A stretch of 64,000 nucleotides of DNA from Ypsolopha sequella (lineage: Eukaryota > Arthropoda > Insecta > Lepidoptera > Ypsolophidae): NCBI GenBank assembly GCA_934047225.1, contig OW204001.1, positions 14,368,201 to 14,432,200 of the forward strand. The letters run 5' to 3'. Position numbers and translations under genes: made by a program. The notes under the pieces are model-generated. The model worked only from the letters and a program-made list of their open reading frames with translations, did no database searches and was not told the origin of the DNA. Positions 25,704 to 36,896 of this stretch are shown here, piece by piece. Numbering within the stretch: the first letter of the stretch is position 1; the number at the start of each line of letters is the position of its first letter.

Positions 25704-26262
25704 TATGTATTTTTGGAAAACAAATAATTTGCTATACTGCATCAGTATCAAAAATACTCACGTTTCAATACCACGTGTCGGTAATTTCGTGACGAGACGG
25801 AACGTCACGATTTCACGAATCTAACTTCATGTTTAGAGTCAAACTTTTTGTTGCAGACAGACATCTACAACAGGAATTCTAATTTGTCTTGGGCCATAAA
25901 TTTTGTGAGCAGCCATCATTCTAGCTCAAATTTAAGTTAGATTTCCTCCACCGTAAATAACTTAACAAAAGCAGCCATACTCGTAGCTCAGTCTGAAGCA
26001 GTTCCGCACGATAGTGCCTCCCGCCAAGACGAGCAAAAGGAAGCGAGGCATTACGTACCTTTTCTCAAAGCGGTTCGTCATATTTTCGAACCCTCATAGC
26101 TGGATAATACTAGAGATACCAAATTCTCAAGATAAGATGTAGCAAGCAGTCTAGTGCATAGAACTATTGCATGACATAATATTATAAGTCCATGGGAGTG
26201 TCTGTTTGACGGCCGCGAAACGGCCAAGCCATACTTTTTAACCATGATGTAGCGTTTCAATC
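25704..26262. other. No gene recognised
   Basis: Mixed sequence with no exon or clear element. A short GC-richer block at about 25990-26050 is not convincing as coding. Confidence 0.3.
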
Positions 26263-26900
26263 AGGGTTGGCATTGTTTAAAACAAATGTTTAAAACAAGT
26301 GTTTTAAACAGTGTTTAAAACAAATGTTTTTTTAAAACAGTGTTTAAAACATCGAGAAAAAAACACCCGTGTTTAAAACAGATTGTTTTAAACGTGTTTA
26401 AAACACTTATATATAGAACACTGTTTTTTAGCATATTAATTATTATTGTTTTCCTTATATCGAACGTGTCGTCGTTATTACTTTTTTTTTGAACGCATCT
26501 TTTTCTATTAATCGGCGCAGATAAAATTCCTTTACTGGCGGGGGTTTCCCCAAACTTAAAGATGAGAACGGGCAGTGCCGGTGTGTACTGTACGGACGTA
26601 TTAGACTTGTTTTGTTGGTGTGTGTGCGTGGGAGTGCGAGTAGTGTAGTAGAGGTCAGGGGAACTTCACTAAGAGCAAATTTATTTCGTATGGGAAACAC
26701 GCTATTTAATCAATTATAATAATTCATACTTATTAATCTTATTTTTTATCAGTACGATATCCATTAAACATGTTTTAAACACGTTTTAAACATGTTTTAA
26801 ACAGCCTCATAAAAAATATCAGTAAGTAAATGTGTTTAGATTATGTTTTTTTGTTTAAAACACGATTATTTGTTCTTTTAAAAAAATCGTTTTTTCCCAA
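26263..26900. mobile_element. Element-like block with subterminal GTTTAAAAC arrays
   Basis: The 9-mer GTTTAAAAC or its complement occurs eight times exactly in 26270-26415 and four more times in 26765-26870, flanking a 350-bp interior of different composition. The outer ends read CAGGGTTGGCA and TTCCCAACG. Arrays of a short motif at both ends are typical of transposase binding sites in hAT-like elements, and the CAGGGTTGG end fits, but no clean target duplication was found. Confidence 0.5.
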
Positions 26901-27155
26901 CGTTTGTAGAGTTAGGGCTTGTAGAGTTAGGCTTTGTAGAGTTAAGGGCTTGGCTCTACATGAGATCTGATAACTTTTTAACAGTAAAAGCGTTATGAGC
27001 TTGTGAGTCTTGGCGACCTAGTTTAAATGAAATGTTTTTGATGGGACACTCTATTCCAAGTAACATTAGAAAAATAAACATATCTAATTGAAACAAAATG
27101 AAAGCTTCTTTCTCATCTTCTTTCACAAATTTTCTTTCTCATACCACCTGCAGCC

Positions 27156-27303
27156 GTAGCACAGTATTTAATCGCGCGCGATGCGACTTAGTTGAATCAC
27201 AAGTGCGAGGAGCGTGACATGTTTTTGCGATTAAACAGTACGTCACGCTCCTTGCACTTGTGATTCAACTAGTGGCGTCGCGCGCGATTAAACACTATGC
27301 TAC
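27156..27303. mobile_element. Hairpin MITE, family G, full copy
   Basis: GTAGCACAGTATTTAATCGC and its near complement GCGATTAAACACTATGCTAC bound a 148-bp unit. The arms continue through GACTTAGTTGAATCACAAGT, GCGAGGAGCGTGAC and the mirrored GTCACGCTCCTTGCACTTG. Half copies lie at 52246-52328 and 57242-57314. Non-coding. Confidence 0.85.
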
Positions 27304-27826
27304 AGTATCTGGAATGAAGTATAGCAAATGCTATGAAGAGGCCCTTGGTTTTCTTTAGATGTTGAGGTTTAGGATATAAAATAAAGCAGTTATTATAATT
27401 GTACGGGTTATTATGACTAGCTCGAAGAGAATATCAGGGATTTCTCTTGAAATTTTTGCAGTGTTGTCAATTTGCGACACATAATGATGGTGTGCCAAGC
27501 GCTCTCTTTTAGAAAAGACACCACCGTGTTTCCAATGGAGTCCATGGATGTCCATGGATGGCAGGTGGTATACAATACGTATCTAACTTGATGTATTTTT
27601 TACGACCAGGCGTAAAGATAATCTTAGATCTTTATCTTAGATACATATAGGTATGTATCTAAGATAAAGTTCCTATGTGATTTCATGTATTTAAAAAAAA
27701 ATAGATATAAGAAAGGTGTACAATTGGCTGCACGCAAAGATACACCTTTTTTAATTCATGTATTTTTATAGGAAACAATTTGACAAAAGAAACCTACGAT
27801 CGGCTGTACGCAAGGTTACAGTTTTT

Positions 27827-28107
27827 AGGGTTTCGTACCCAAAGGGTAACCAACGGAACCCTATTACTAAGACTCCGCTGTCCGTCTGTCACCAGGTTTG
27901 TATCCATTACCCGTGATAGTTAGACAGTTGAAATTTTCACAGATGATGTATTTATGTTGCCGCTATAACAACAAATACTAAAAAACGGAATAAAATAAAT
28001 ATTTAAGGGGGCTCCTAAACAACAGACATGTTTTTTTTTGCCATTTTTATAGATAATGGTACGGAACCCTCCGTGCGCGAGTCCGACTCGCACTTGGCCG
28101 GTTTTTG
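27827..28107. repeat. Common Lepidoptera repeat, complete unit
   Basis: Runs from AGGGTTTCGTACCCAAAGGG through TATTACTAAGACTCCGCTGT and CCGTCTGTCACCAGG, then GTTGAAATTTTCACAGATGA, to TACGGAACCCTCCGTG and GAGTCCGACTCGCACTTGGC plus CGGTTTTTG. I know this text as a very abundant interspersed repeat of moths and butterflies. About 281 bp, non-coding. It supports placing the genome in Lepidoptera. Confidence 0.8.
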
Positions 28108-28554
28108 TTAAATCTGTAAGAACCCCGAACTGTGATCTGTTTTAGTGATAATGAGAATCAAGTGGATTAATTAACATTGTATGTACCTACATGTCGCAAG
28201 TAAATGGTCAGAGCCGTGAAATTGTAATTTAACTAGTGAAATTATAATTTTACCGTAGGTTTTTTATAATATAACCTAACCTAGTAAGATTATAATTTCA
28301 TGGCTTTAAAAACTGGCTGCGAGATGTCACCCTTAGGTACGTAGGCAAATTACTGCCATGTAGACTATTAATCGAAGGGGTTGGGGGTTTCTTACTCAGT
28401 TCTTGGTAATGAAATTGCAGCATGGTAAAATGAAGAATGGCTTTTTGTTATTTTCAATTAGATTATTTCTCAGTTGTAACTGTAAAGTTTAATTACTGTC
28501 AAAAAATAAAAAAAATTCACAACATGTAAAAAAAGGGAATTTCTTTTTAGGCAC

Positions 28555-28918
28555 AATGTTAGACATTTATTTATTATTCGAAATATTATAACATTACAGT
28601 AATTACAGACCAAATCGTTACAATATTGTATGTATACATAATTTTATTTTAAGCACTAACTAACATACTTTCTTCTAACATTCTCTTCCACACACTCATC
28701 ACATATCCTATCCCATCTACAAACACATCACACTCTGGTGCTTTAGCGAGCAGGGAGCAGAGCATATCGAGTGCTCGCGCGACGGGCGAGTACCGGTACA
28801 GGTTGGTACGAGATCTTGTTTCCGCGAATAGCTTGTGACTCCGCGCCCTGAGGTACCTATCAGGTACAAACAGTTTTACCACGTTCTCGACTAGATCAAT
28901 GGTATCCAGAAAGATCAT
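28555..28918 (-). mobile_element. 3' fragment of a non-LTR retrotransposon, family J
   Basis: The last 89 residues of an RT polyprotein (28649-28918) match the C-terminus of the element at 40920-42040 closely: both carry KLFVPDRYLR.RSH, RTNLYRYSPVARALD and CSLLA.APECD.FVD. A short 3' UTR follows to about 28555, ending in AATAATAAATAAATG. Strongly 5'-truncated and non-functional. No RT active-site motif remains. Confidence 0.85.
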
Positions 28919-29431
28919 ATGGATCCAGAAAGCGGAGCAAGGGATTTAAGAACCGAGATGTTTTTTTTTTCACGAGTTATACTCCACTTTTTAGCAATGA
29001 CTACGAGAAAATAAACAATACTGTAATATTTTTTTATTTGAGCTTTTGACAAGCAGGCAGCCAGTTTTATTGTTATTACGCTTGTTCGAAATTCAAAATT
29101 ATACGGCCGGCGGGCAAAAGTAAAATTACTAAGTAAAATTGATTTTTTGAAAGCTTTTTAGTTATATTCAGAAGAAAGAAATGACCAATGTAATATAGAT
29201 GAAGAAAAAAAGAAAATGTAGATTTTGCTGTGTGTGCCTTTGGATCTTGTAAAAATAAGACCACAGATACCTTTGCCTATGCCAGAAAGGTACGAACTAA
29301 TAAAAAAAATAGTTCTTTTTCACTCAGTGAGAAAAAGAGCGTTTTATTCATTGTTATTATCGGTGAACTAATAGTCCCTTTTGGAGTGGCAATGGTAAAA
29401 TGGTGAAGCGTAATGAAGTACGTATGATTTT
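28919..29431. other. No gene recognised
   Basis: AT-rich intergenic sequence between the LINE fragment and the next repeat. No exon, RNA gene or clear element seen. Confidence 0.3.
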
Positions 29432-29799
29432 AGGGTTACGTACCTGAAAATGAAAAAAACGGAACCTATAAAGGTTCACTTTTTTGTTCGTCTGTCTGTC
29501 TGTCCGTCTGTCAAGACCTTAGAGTATATACTTTAAGGTCAAGACTACAGACAAATTTGCTCTCCAGTTAACTTAGAACCTTAAAATTTTGTTTACAAGT
29601 AGGTCTTATATCAAACGTATAGGGAAAAATCTGAAAATTATCTTTATTTAATTATTTAAGAAGACATACTGACCAACTTAATTAGACCTTTTAGATACAT
29701 AGAGTTTAGTAGATCGTGAGTGTCAAGTTAAGATCGTTTAAACTATATAATACACGGAACCCTCAGAGCCGGAGTCCTCCGACTTGACCGTTTTTTTTT
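29432..29799. repeat. Diverged relative of the common Lepidoptera repeat
   Basis: Starts AGGGTTACGTACCTGAAAAT, carries GTCTGTCTGTCTGTCCGTCT and ends ACGGAACCCTCAGAGCCGGA then CTCCGACTTGACCGTTTTT. Same architecture as 27827-28107, but most of the interior differs. Confidence 0.65.
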
Positions 29800-29863
29800 A
29801 TCGGTAATGTCACTTTGTAGTCTTTAATGAAATAAAGTATAATAAATATAAAGTAATAAAGTA

Positions 29864-30115
29864 AGAACCCGGTCCGCGACGACGACAGTTTTGATGCAAA
29901 ACATTTTGTTAAACATTTTTCTGGCCTTTATCGCGATGTTTTTGGAAAAACCAAGGACATACACCACTTCATATTGGCCGTTTAAATGAATGCCTAAAAT
30001 TATTTGATTTAATTGGTGTATGTCCCTGGTTTTTACAAAAACATGGCGGTAAAAATGAGAAAAATATTTAAAAAACACTTTACATCAAACTGACGAAAAA
30101 TACGGAGCGGGTTCT
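29864..30115. mobile_element. MITE with about 100-bp inverted repeats, TA flanked
   Basis: The unit is bordered by TA (29862-29863, 30116-30117) and runs from AGAACCCGGTCCGCG to AGCGGGTTCT. The arms mirror each other almost to the centre (CCAAGGACATACACCA with TGGTGTATGTCCCTGG). The TA duplication suggests a Tc1/mariner-type source of transposase. 252 bp, non-coding. Confidence 0.8.
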
Positions 30116-30404
30116 TAAGATATCCATTTTTTGCTACACCTCTAAATTCTTCTCGATTGTTATTGTTAATGATAAACGGTTGCGAAGTGGAAAAAAAAAT
30201 CAGGGAAGTGCGAATTTGATCCTTGCATCCAGGTTTTTTTTTTAATTCTGCGGATGTTAATTGGGCGAAATGGTTCAGAAATAGATAAAATAAAATAAAA
30301 ATTGGCCTCACTTGATCTTAACAAAATAATGTAGTATTTATATGATAAAGACGATAAATACATTATTAAATAAATACACCAAGTACAAAAACTTTGCATA
30401 AATA

Positions 30405-30510
30405 ATTATATGCCTGACCCCGACACTTCTATTAGTCTTTCTGAGAAGAAGAGCAAGAAACTTAGCAATCTATGTCATTTCTTTTCATTTCATACATGTA
30501 AATTTGTTTT
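30405..30510 (-). repeat. 3' UTR fragment of non-LTR family H
   Basis: CTATTAGTCTTTCTGAGAAG then AAGAGCAAGAAACTTAGCAA matches the 3' UTR of the full element (about 32205-32250) in the same orientation. A short orphan piece. Confidence 0.6.
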
Positions 30511-31106
30511 AGAATTTTAGGTGACACCTTTTAAATGATAAACTACATGCTGGGGTCCAAAAGTTTCAAGATTTTGCCCGTACACAATAAGCTCCTAAAA
30601 TAAAAAATTTGTTAAACAATATTTTAAACATTTACAATACATTATCGACGGCAATATAGGAGTTAACAAGTAATATTTATAACTATGTCTAAACTTCAAG
30701 CTAACACCTTTATTTACAGATGGATGGTTGGTAACACGAATCATAACGTAAGGGTAAAAAAAAGGACTTTTCATTTTTGAGCCCTGAACCTTAAAAAAGT
30801 ATTCTTATTTTGAATTGTTCACGTGACTTATAACGTGACGTGAAAAAATATTGCGAAAATATTACATTTTTAGGACTTGTAAAAAATTACCCTAAATCTA
30901 CGTTACAAAAATTTTAATATTTCTTGTAGGATAATCCATTCTACTCTTAGAATTCATGAATTTAAACATTTGTTAAACACAAAGGCATGTTCATTTACTG
31001 ATTAGATATTTAAATTTATTTTTAATTATGACATTTTTAATTTAAGCCATTAATTTATACACATTTTCAATAATGGGTTTCTTAAGTAACGCGATTATAT
31101 ATGACC
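30511..31106. other. No gene recognised
   Basis: AT-rich sequence without exon, RNA gene or clear element up to the family D MITE. Confidence 0.3.
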
Positions 31107-31271
31107 AGGGGCTCTACCGCGTAATTCTCATTTGTATCAACTTCAAGCAAATGCATGCGAAATTCAACGCGTGCAAAAGAGATGGCATGTTAGGCGGGCG
31201 TCGTCGCACGCACGTCAAATTTCAATCTCAAGTTGATGTTGATGAAAATGAGAATTACGCGGTAGACCCGC
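31107..31271. mobile_element. MITE, family D copy 2
   Basis: Starts GGGGCTCTACCGCGTAATTC and ends GAATTACGCGGTAGACCCGC. The interior is almost identical to 11130-11293 and 38783-38946 (shared GCAAATGCATGCGAAATTCA and GGCGGGCGTCGTCGCACGCA). Confidence 0.85.
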
Positions 31272-31504
31272 ATATTGTACATATTTTGCATTTAATGTCA
31301 TACATATTTATTTACTAGTTATGTGCAGTTAATCACACCAACTTAACTTGATACTTACAATACAATAAACTTAATGTATCTAAAGGGTCAAATTAAGTTG
31401 CTGTTTACAGCTACTTGAATAATGAAAGATAGGTGATTTTTTTCAGATTTTTTCTTATACATACATATGCTTTAAGATCTGTTTGTGAACGGAATTTCAA
31501 ATTT

Positions 31505-31832
31505 CTAAGTAAGTTTCTTGCCCTTCTTCCGGAGGTAGGCATGTATTTATATATGTAACCTATTAGTATGTAGTATATAGGATGGGATTTGGTTGGCCGC
31601 CTGGATTCGTGCTGGGGGCTCGGTTGGTGATCATTGAACCTTGTTCCTGGTCCCTGGCCGGGTCTCCGGTATGGGTTCGGGCGGTTGATTCGATTTTACC
31701 TTGTATGATATATTTTACCTATCATTTTAATCGTATATACATTGCTACATAAATTAAATAAACCATTAATTTAGTTCATATATATTTATTATTTTATTAC
31801 ATTTTTTTTTATTAGATTAAATTTGACGTGTA
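31505..31832 (+). mobile_element. Older family H LINE copy, 3' region (split by a later insertion)
   Basis: This piece is the inverted copy of the 3' UTR of the - strand element next to it (31896-32245). It runs from AAGTTTCTTGCCCTTCTTCC to TTTGACGTGTAAA. The last about 60 bases of the same copy (AAGTGTATATATTTATACC to the TTTGAA tail) lie 5 kb away at 36897-36957. Together they form the 3' end of a + strand copy in which the full element landed. Confidence 0.75.
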
Positions 31833-32482
31833 AATTCAAATTCAAATTCAAATAGTTTATTTTGCAAAGCAGGTATAGATATATACACTTTTTACACGTC
31901 AAATTTAATCTAATAAAGAAAATATATGTAATAGAATAATAAATGTACATGAACTAAATTAAAGGTTTATTTAATTTATGTAGCAATATATTTACGATTA
32001 AAATGATAGGTAAAATATATATTATACAAGGTAAAATCCAATCAGCCGCCCGAACCCATACCGGAGACCCGGCCAGGGACCAGGAACAAGGTTCAGTGAT
32101 CACCAACCGAGCCCCCAGCACGAATCCAGGCGGCCGACCAAATCCCATCCTATATACTACATACTAATAGGTTACATATATAAATACATGCCTACCTCCG
32201 CCCATTCGATTAGTCTTGCTAAGAAGAAGGGCAAGAAACTTAGCAAGATCATGTCTTTTTTTCAACATAAAACTTATACTATACAATATATGACTTATAT
32301 CTACTTTAACCAAGGGATAAGAAAATACAAGACAGTAGGAATTCAGGTTAATGAAAAAAAGAAAAACATATATATCTTTGTCTACCTGTCTCATATAGTC
32401 CTTTTCCTTTTACAGTCTATAATCAATTAATGTTTACACCTTAGAGGAATCATAAGTTAAGAAATTATACTATTTAATTAAA

Positions 32483-35359
32483 TTATAACTTACTACGAGT
32501 ATCATTATCACTGTAACACCATGCTTCACCATCATCCAAATATTCATTTATTTTATAATATGCCTTTTTCAATAGGCCCTGCTTAATATACAGTTTAAAC
32601 TTATTCTCTGACAAAGTAAGGACCTCCTTTGGAAGTTTATTGTAAAATCTTATACCATGTCCTACAAAAGAGGTACTCACCTTAGCGAGTCTGATTTTTG
32701 GAAAAGCCAGTTTATGCTTATTTCTGGTCTCCTTACAATGTTGCTTACCAAGCCTTGAGAAAGACTCAACATTTTTTCTGACATATCTAAGGACTTGGTA
32801 AATATATTCACAAGGAACCGTTAATATATTAATTTCTTTGAACTTTTGTCTTAATGAATCCCGGTGCTTCATATTATAAATAGCCCGAATTGCTCTCTTC
32901 TGCAAAACAAAGACTGCGTCTGTATCCGCGGCTCTACCCCATAACAGCATGCCGTATGACATAATGCTGTGAAAGTAACTAAAATAGACTAGTCTAGCAG
33001 TATCTACATCAGTAATTTGTCTTATGCGTCTAACAGCGTATGCGGCCGAACTAAGTCTACCACATAGGGCTTCTATGTGGGGACCCCACTGAAGACGAGA
33101 GTCTACCGTAATGCCTAAAAACTTTGTTTCGTTAACTAACTCCAGCTTGGACCCCTGCAAAAGCAAATTACCATCCACTTGAATTACATTTGGTAACGTA
33201 AATTTTATACACTTTGTCTTTTTTGCGTTTAAAACTAAATTATTTACAGTAAACCAATCAAGCACCAGTGATAAAGTTGTATTCGCGCCGTCAAGGATAT
33301 CTTTACGTCTATTAACTTTAAAAATAAGTGACGTGTCGTCTGCGAATAATACTATCTTCGTTAAGTCTTTAACTAAATATGGAAGGTCATTTATGTAAAT
33401 TAAAAACAGCAAGGGCCCTAATATGGAACCCTGCGGGACACCCATTTTAACTAATGCTCCACTTGATTTTACCCCGTTAATGTCTACCTTTTGAATACGA
33501 TCACTAAGATATGACTTCAATAACGCCAAAGATTTGCCCCTCACTCCGTAGTGATCCAATTTACATAAGAGTGTTTCATGATTAACGCAATCAAAGGCTT
33601 TCGAGAGGTCACAAAATACACCAAATGCATCTTGCTTTTCTTCCCAAGCATCAAAAATGTGCTTAACTAAAGCAACTCCTGCATCTGTGGTTGACATCCC
33701 TCTAGTGAATCCATATTGTTCACAGTGAAGTAACTTATTTAAATTAAAATGAAATAACAATTGATTAAAAACTATTTTTTCAAAAACCTTACTCAATACC
33801 GGTAAAACTGACACAGGTCTATAGTTTGAAGGGTCCCCGTGGTCACCTGATTTAAAAAGGGGGATCAATTTACTAAACTTCATTAAGTCAGGAAAGATAC
33901 CATCATCTACACATTTATTAAAAATTAATGCCAAATAAGGAGCTATTAAATCAATAACAGAACTTATAACTTTCACAGATAGGCCCCATAAGTCCTCGGT
34001 TTTTTTCAAGTTAAGCGATTTAAATGCTTTAATTACAGTTAATGAATTAATATGTTTAAAAGCAAATACAGAAAGACACTGAGGTACGTGATCTATTAAA
34101 AGATCCTGCGCAAGCCTAGGGCTTGAATTTAAATCTTTAGTTGTTAAGGAAGGAATTTCAGTAAAGAATTGTTCAAAGGCATTCGCAACTTCTTTATCTC
34201 CTGTAACGACTTCATTGTTAATACTTAACTTAAGTTCGTTATCTCGTTTCTTACTTTTCCCAGTTTCAGTATTTATGATGTTCCATACTGTTTTTACTTT
34301 GTTATCGGACCTTTTAAGTTTTTTATTCAAGTAGATACTTTTTGCTTTTAAACACACCAATTTAAAGATGCGTGAGTAGTTTTTCACGAATTCAGTAAAT
34401 TTAACATTATTATTGTAGGACTTTATGTCGTATAATTCGTATAAATGATTTCTGCTTTTATAAATACCTGGTGTCGCCCAGTCACTGAAGGTGATTTTAC
34501 TTTTGTTAGAAAGTTTTTGCATCTTAAACGTATTTTCGAACTCTTTAGAGACTATGTTGAAAAGGTCTGTAAAGAGAGCGTTTGGATCGTCTTGGAGAAG
34601 ATTAAAATGTGCTAATTTAACTTCTAGATTTGCTTTGAAACAATCTACTTTGAGAGTTGTAATAGGTCTGCAAAAGACTTCTTTGGGCAGTTGTTTTACG
34701 CTTTGTTTAATGGTTATAGTTTGGCCACTGTGATCGGACTGCAAGCGGTTGATTACTTTATTGTCTGAATACTCACAATCACAGAATATATTGTCGAGGC
34801 ATGACGCAGTATCCCGAGTAATTCGAGTAGGTTCTAAGAACACATTAGACAAATTAAATGATTTGAATAAATGTAATAATTTTGAGCGCATAATCGATTT
34901 TTCTAGTAAATCTACGTTAAAATCTCCACATATAATAACTTTTTTCTTTGTATCAAATAATAATTTTAAAACCTCTTCCATTGCTTTTTCAAAAATGTTG
35001 TAATCTTGTCCTGAGGGTCGGTAAACACAGAGAATAATATATGTACTCATTTCTATGCAAGCTAATTCTAGTTGATGTTCTACAGAAAGTTTTACAATGT
35101 CTTTTCTTTCCTTTGCTTTTATACTATTTTTTACAAGAATCATGGAGCCACCTTTTTGTATTTTTAATCTATTGTAGCAACTAAGAACACTAAAATTATT
35201 AACATTAAAATGCATATTATGTTCATGTAGATGATGTTCGGTTACACACAAAATATCTGTTTTTGATTCCTCTAAGAACAACTCGATTGAAAGTATTTTG
35301 CTGAGAAAGCCGCCTTGTATGTTTTGATGTACCAGCTTTAATACAGGCGGCTTTCCCAT
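32483..35359 (-). CDS. Non-LTR retrotransposon ORF2: endonuclease plus reverse transcriptase
   Basis: Nicks target DNA and copies the element RNA. From the first ATG (35359) the protein has 958 residues; the frame is open 9 nt further upstream to 35368, and the numbers below count from there. An APE-type endonuclease comes first: NIQGG (16-20), TEHHL (43-47), GDFNVD (148-153), SDHSGQ (211-216) with the catalytic His. The reverse transcriptase follows: NYRPVSVLPVLSK (about 515), DLSKAFDCVNHE (587-598), VPQGSILGPLLF (644-655) and the active-site FADD (675-678). The C-terminus has YGMLLWGRAAD and a basic QKRAIRAIYNMKHR block. No RNase H domain is seen. No stop or frameshift. ORF1 ends about a dozen bases upstream in another frame, so ORF2 needs reinitiation or similar. 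Confidence 0.93.
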   Translation of the reverse strand: MGKPPVLKLVHQNIQGGFLSKILSIELFLEESKTDILCVTEHHLHEHNMHFNVNNFSVLSCYNRLKIQKGGSMILVKNSIKAKERKDIVKLSVEHQLELACIEMSTYIILCVYRPSGQDYNIFEKAMEEVLKLLFDTKKKVIICGDFNVDLLEKSIMRSKLLHLFKSFNLSNVFLEPTRITRDTASCLDNIFCDCEYSDNKVINRLQSDHSGQTITIKQSVKQLPKEVFCRPITTLKVDCFKANLEVKLAHFNLLQDDPNALFTDLFNIVSKEFENTFKMQKLSNKSKITFSDWATPGIYKSRNHLYELYDIKSYNNNVKFTEFVKNYSRIFKLVCLKAKSIYLNKKLKRSDNKVKTVWNIINTETGKSKKRDNELKLSINNEVVTGDKEVANAFEQFFTEIPSLTTKDLNSSPRLAQDLLIDHVPQCLSVFAFKHINSLTVIKAFKSLNLKKTEDLWGLSVKVISSVIDLIAPYLALIFNKCVDDGIFPDLMKFSKLIPLFKSGDHGDPSNYRPVSVLPVLSKVFEKIVFNQLLFHFNLNKLLHCEQYGFTRGMSTTDAGVALVKHIFDAWEEKQDAFGVFCDLSKAFDCVNHETLLCKLDHYGVRGKSLALLKSYLSDRIQKVDINGVKSSGALVKMGVPQGSILGPLLFLIYINDLPYLVKDLTKIVLFADDTSLIFKVNRRKDILDGANTTLSLVLDWFTVNNLVLNAKKTKCIKFTLPNVIQVDGNLLLQGSKLELVNETKFLGITVDSRLQWGPHIEALCGRLSSAAYAVRRIRQITDVDTARLVYFSYFHSIMSYGMLLWGRAADTDAVFVLQKRAIRAIYNMKHRDSLRQKFKEINILTVPCEYIYQVLRYVRKNVESFSRLGKQHCKETRNKHKLAFPKIRLAKVSTSFVGHGIRFYNKLPKEVLTLSENKFKLYIKQGLLKKAYYKINEYLDDGEAWCYSDNDTRSKL

Positions 35360-35370
35360 TGTCTTCAATT

Positions 35371-36789
35371 CTAAAAAGAATTTTTTACAATTTTGTTAGT
35401 ACTTGTACTAACCGTGTCAATAGGGACAAAATTATGTAAATAATTAACATTACAAATACCATCAATTATAACTGGTATTGGAAAATTTCCTGTTACACTC
35501 TTTGTAACAGATTCACTACCTTCTAAAATGCATGCTAACTTAGTAGCTAATTGTTTTTTATAATAATTTGCAAGGTACAAAGTACCTTCTGTCAAAAAAA
35601 AATCACGAATGTAGATATTCGTATCTAAGTAGTGCACCTTGTCACTGTGACCAGCTGAGAAGTTGTGCATGCACATATTCAAATTATATAAAGTAGTTTT
35701 TTGTGACCCTGTAAGTAATTCTGAATAAGGGAATTCACAAATGATGATTTTTTTAACACTAAGTTGTAACATTAGCTCGAGATATTTTATAAGGTCACTT
35801 TGTGTGATACCTGTACTATTTCCTATTAGCAGAACAATTGTAGTATTTAATTGATATTCCATTTTGAGCAAACGCTCTACAATTTGTATGAAAGATGCAC
35901 CTGGCATACAAATATTGGTGACTTTCTGCATAAGTTTATTTCCTAATAAGGGCCCTAAGTTTTTTCCAATAGAGTCTGTAAACACAACAGTATTATGTCC
36001 TTGCGACGCCGAGGATTCAGCCGCTGACGCAGCAACCGACAAGGGCTCAGAAGGCTGAGGGGAAGAGCTCGGCGTGGGCAGCGCGTCAGACGTAGGTGCA
36101 GGGTCTGACGCGGTTTCCACTGCAGGAGTGGATGATGGTTCTGCGCCATGACCGGAGCCACGACGAAGGCGAGCAGAACGGCGACGTTGCTTTCGACGGG
36201 TAACCTTGCTCTTAGGTTCAGGTGTGGAGACTGGTGTTTTGGGACCCTGGTAAAGCTGACAGTCCTCACTTACGGACTCGGACGGAGGCACTGACACTCC
36301 AGGAGAGCCTGGGGATACTCTCAGACCAGTGACAGAGACGTGCTCCTGTGCGGGGGGTGTCATAGTCATGCCAAGTGGACTCTGAGATGGTGAGAGGCCC
36401 ACGGACGTATGTAGATCCTGAGGGGTCAGTATAGGCGGAGTATCTGGCGAAGCTGGTGTTGCAGATGATCCACATAGCAGGCAGCTACTGTGTATGCAGC
36501 TAGGTTCCTCTGAAGGCTGTGTCGCTTTTACAAGTAACTGTAGTTTTTCATCATTGCTGTCTATAATTTCACCCATGGATTCAGCAATTTTCAACATTTC
36601 TCCAAACGTTACATCCTGCTCAATAAGCTCGTCCCTTGCAGTATGATATTTTTGTCGCATGGTCTCTAGCTCCAATCTCAATTCGGTGATTTCGCTCGAT
36701 TGGTGTGTTACATTCAAATCAGTTGAGTCGATAGTATGAAATGTTGAACGAGATTCAGCGCAGCTAACTAATTCATCATATAGTACCAT
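35371..36789 (-). CDS. Non-LTR retrotransposon ORF1 with SGNH-like domain
   Basis: Probably the RNA-binding/chaperone-type partner of the element. From the first ATG (36789) it has 472 residues; the frame stays open 13 codons upstream through a Lys-rich stretch (to 36828). It shows an acidic, likely coiled-coil segment (about 35-90), a Ser/Pro-rich region (about 115-265) with a basic patch RRKQRRRSARLRR, and a C-terminal domain with VVFTDSIG and LLIGNSTG. These resemble blocks I and III of SGNH (GDSL-type) hydrolases, but the block III Asp is Ser, so activity is doubtful. SGNH/esterase-like domains are known in ORF1 of CR1-group elements. No CCHC zinc knuckle is seen. Confidence 0.8.
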   Translation of the reverse strand: MVLYDELVSCAESRSTFHTIDSTDLNVTHQSSEITELRLELETMRQKYHTARDELIEQDVTFGEMLKIAESMGEIIDSNDEKLQLLVKATQPSEEPSCIHSSCLLCGSSATPASPDTPPILTPQDLHTSVGLSPSQSPLGMTMTPPAQEHVSVTGLRVSPGSPGVSVPPSESVSEDCQLYQGPKTPVSTPEPKSKVTRRKQRRRSARLRRGSGHGAEPSSTPAVETASDPAPTSDALPTPSSSPQPSEPLSVAASAAESSASQGHNTVVFTDSIGKNLGPLLGNKLMQKVTNICMPGASFIQIVERLLKMEYQLNTTIVLLIGNSTGITQSDLIKYLELMLQLSVKKIIICEFPYSELLTGSQKTTLYNLNMCMHNFSAGHSDKVHYLDTNIYIRDFFLTEGTLYLANYYKKQLATKLACILEGSESVTKSVTGNFPIPVIIDGICNVNYLHNFVPIDTVSTSTNKIVKNSF

Positions 36790-36896
36790 TGATTTTTTTT
36801 TTTTTTTGTAGGGCTTTTTTTTTCGCAAATCGGAACGCGACCTGAGCAGCTGTCAAAAACAGCAGCTCCTGTTTTTATTTATAATATTATTATCAT

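Larger units (their letters stand above)
31833..36896 (-). mobile_element. Full-length non-LTR retrotransposon, family H
   Basis: A roughly 5.06-kb element read on the - strand: short 5' UTR, ORF1, ORF2, then a 3' UTR of about 650 bp ending in AATAAACTATTTGAA with TTTGAA repeats (31837-31860). It moves by target-primed reverse transcription. Both ORFs are open, so it may be recent or active. It lies between the two halves of an older + strand copy, with TAAA at both junctions as a possible short target duplication. Related pieces are at 30405-30510 and 63459-64000. The ORF1 type and the RT motifs fit the CR1/Jockey group; the clade is not certain. Confidence 0.88.
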
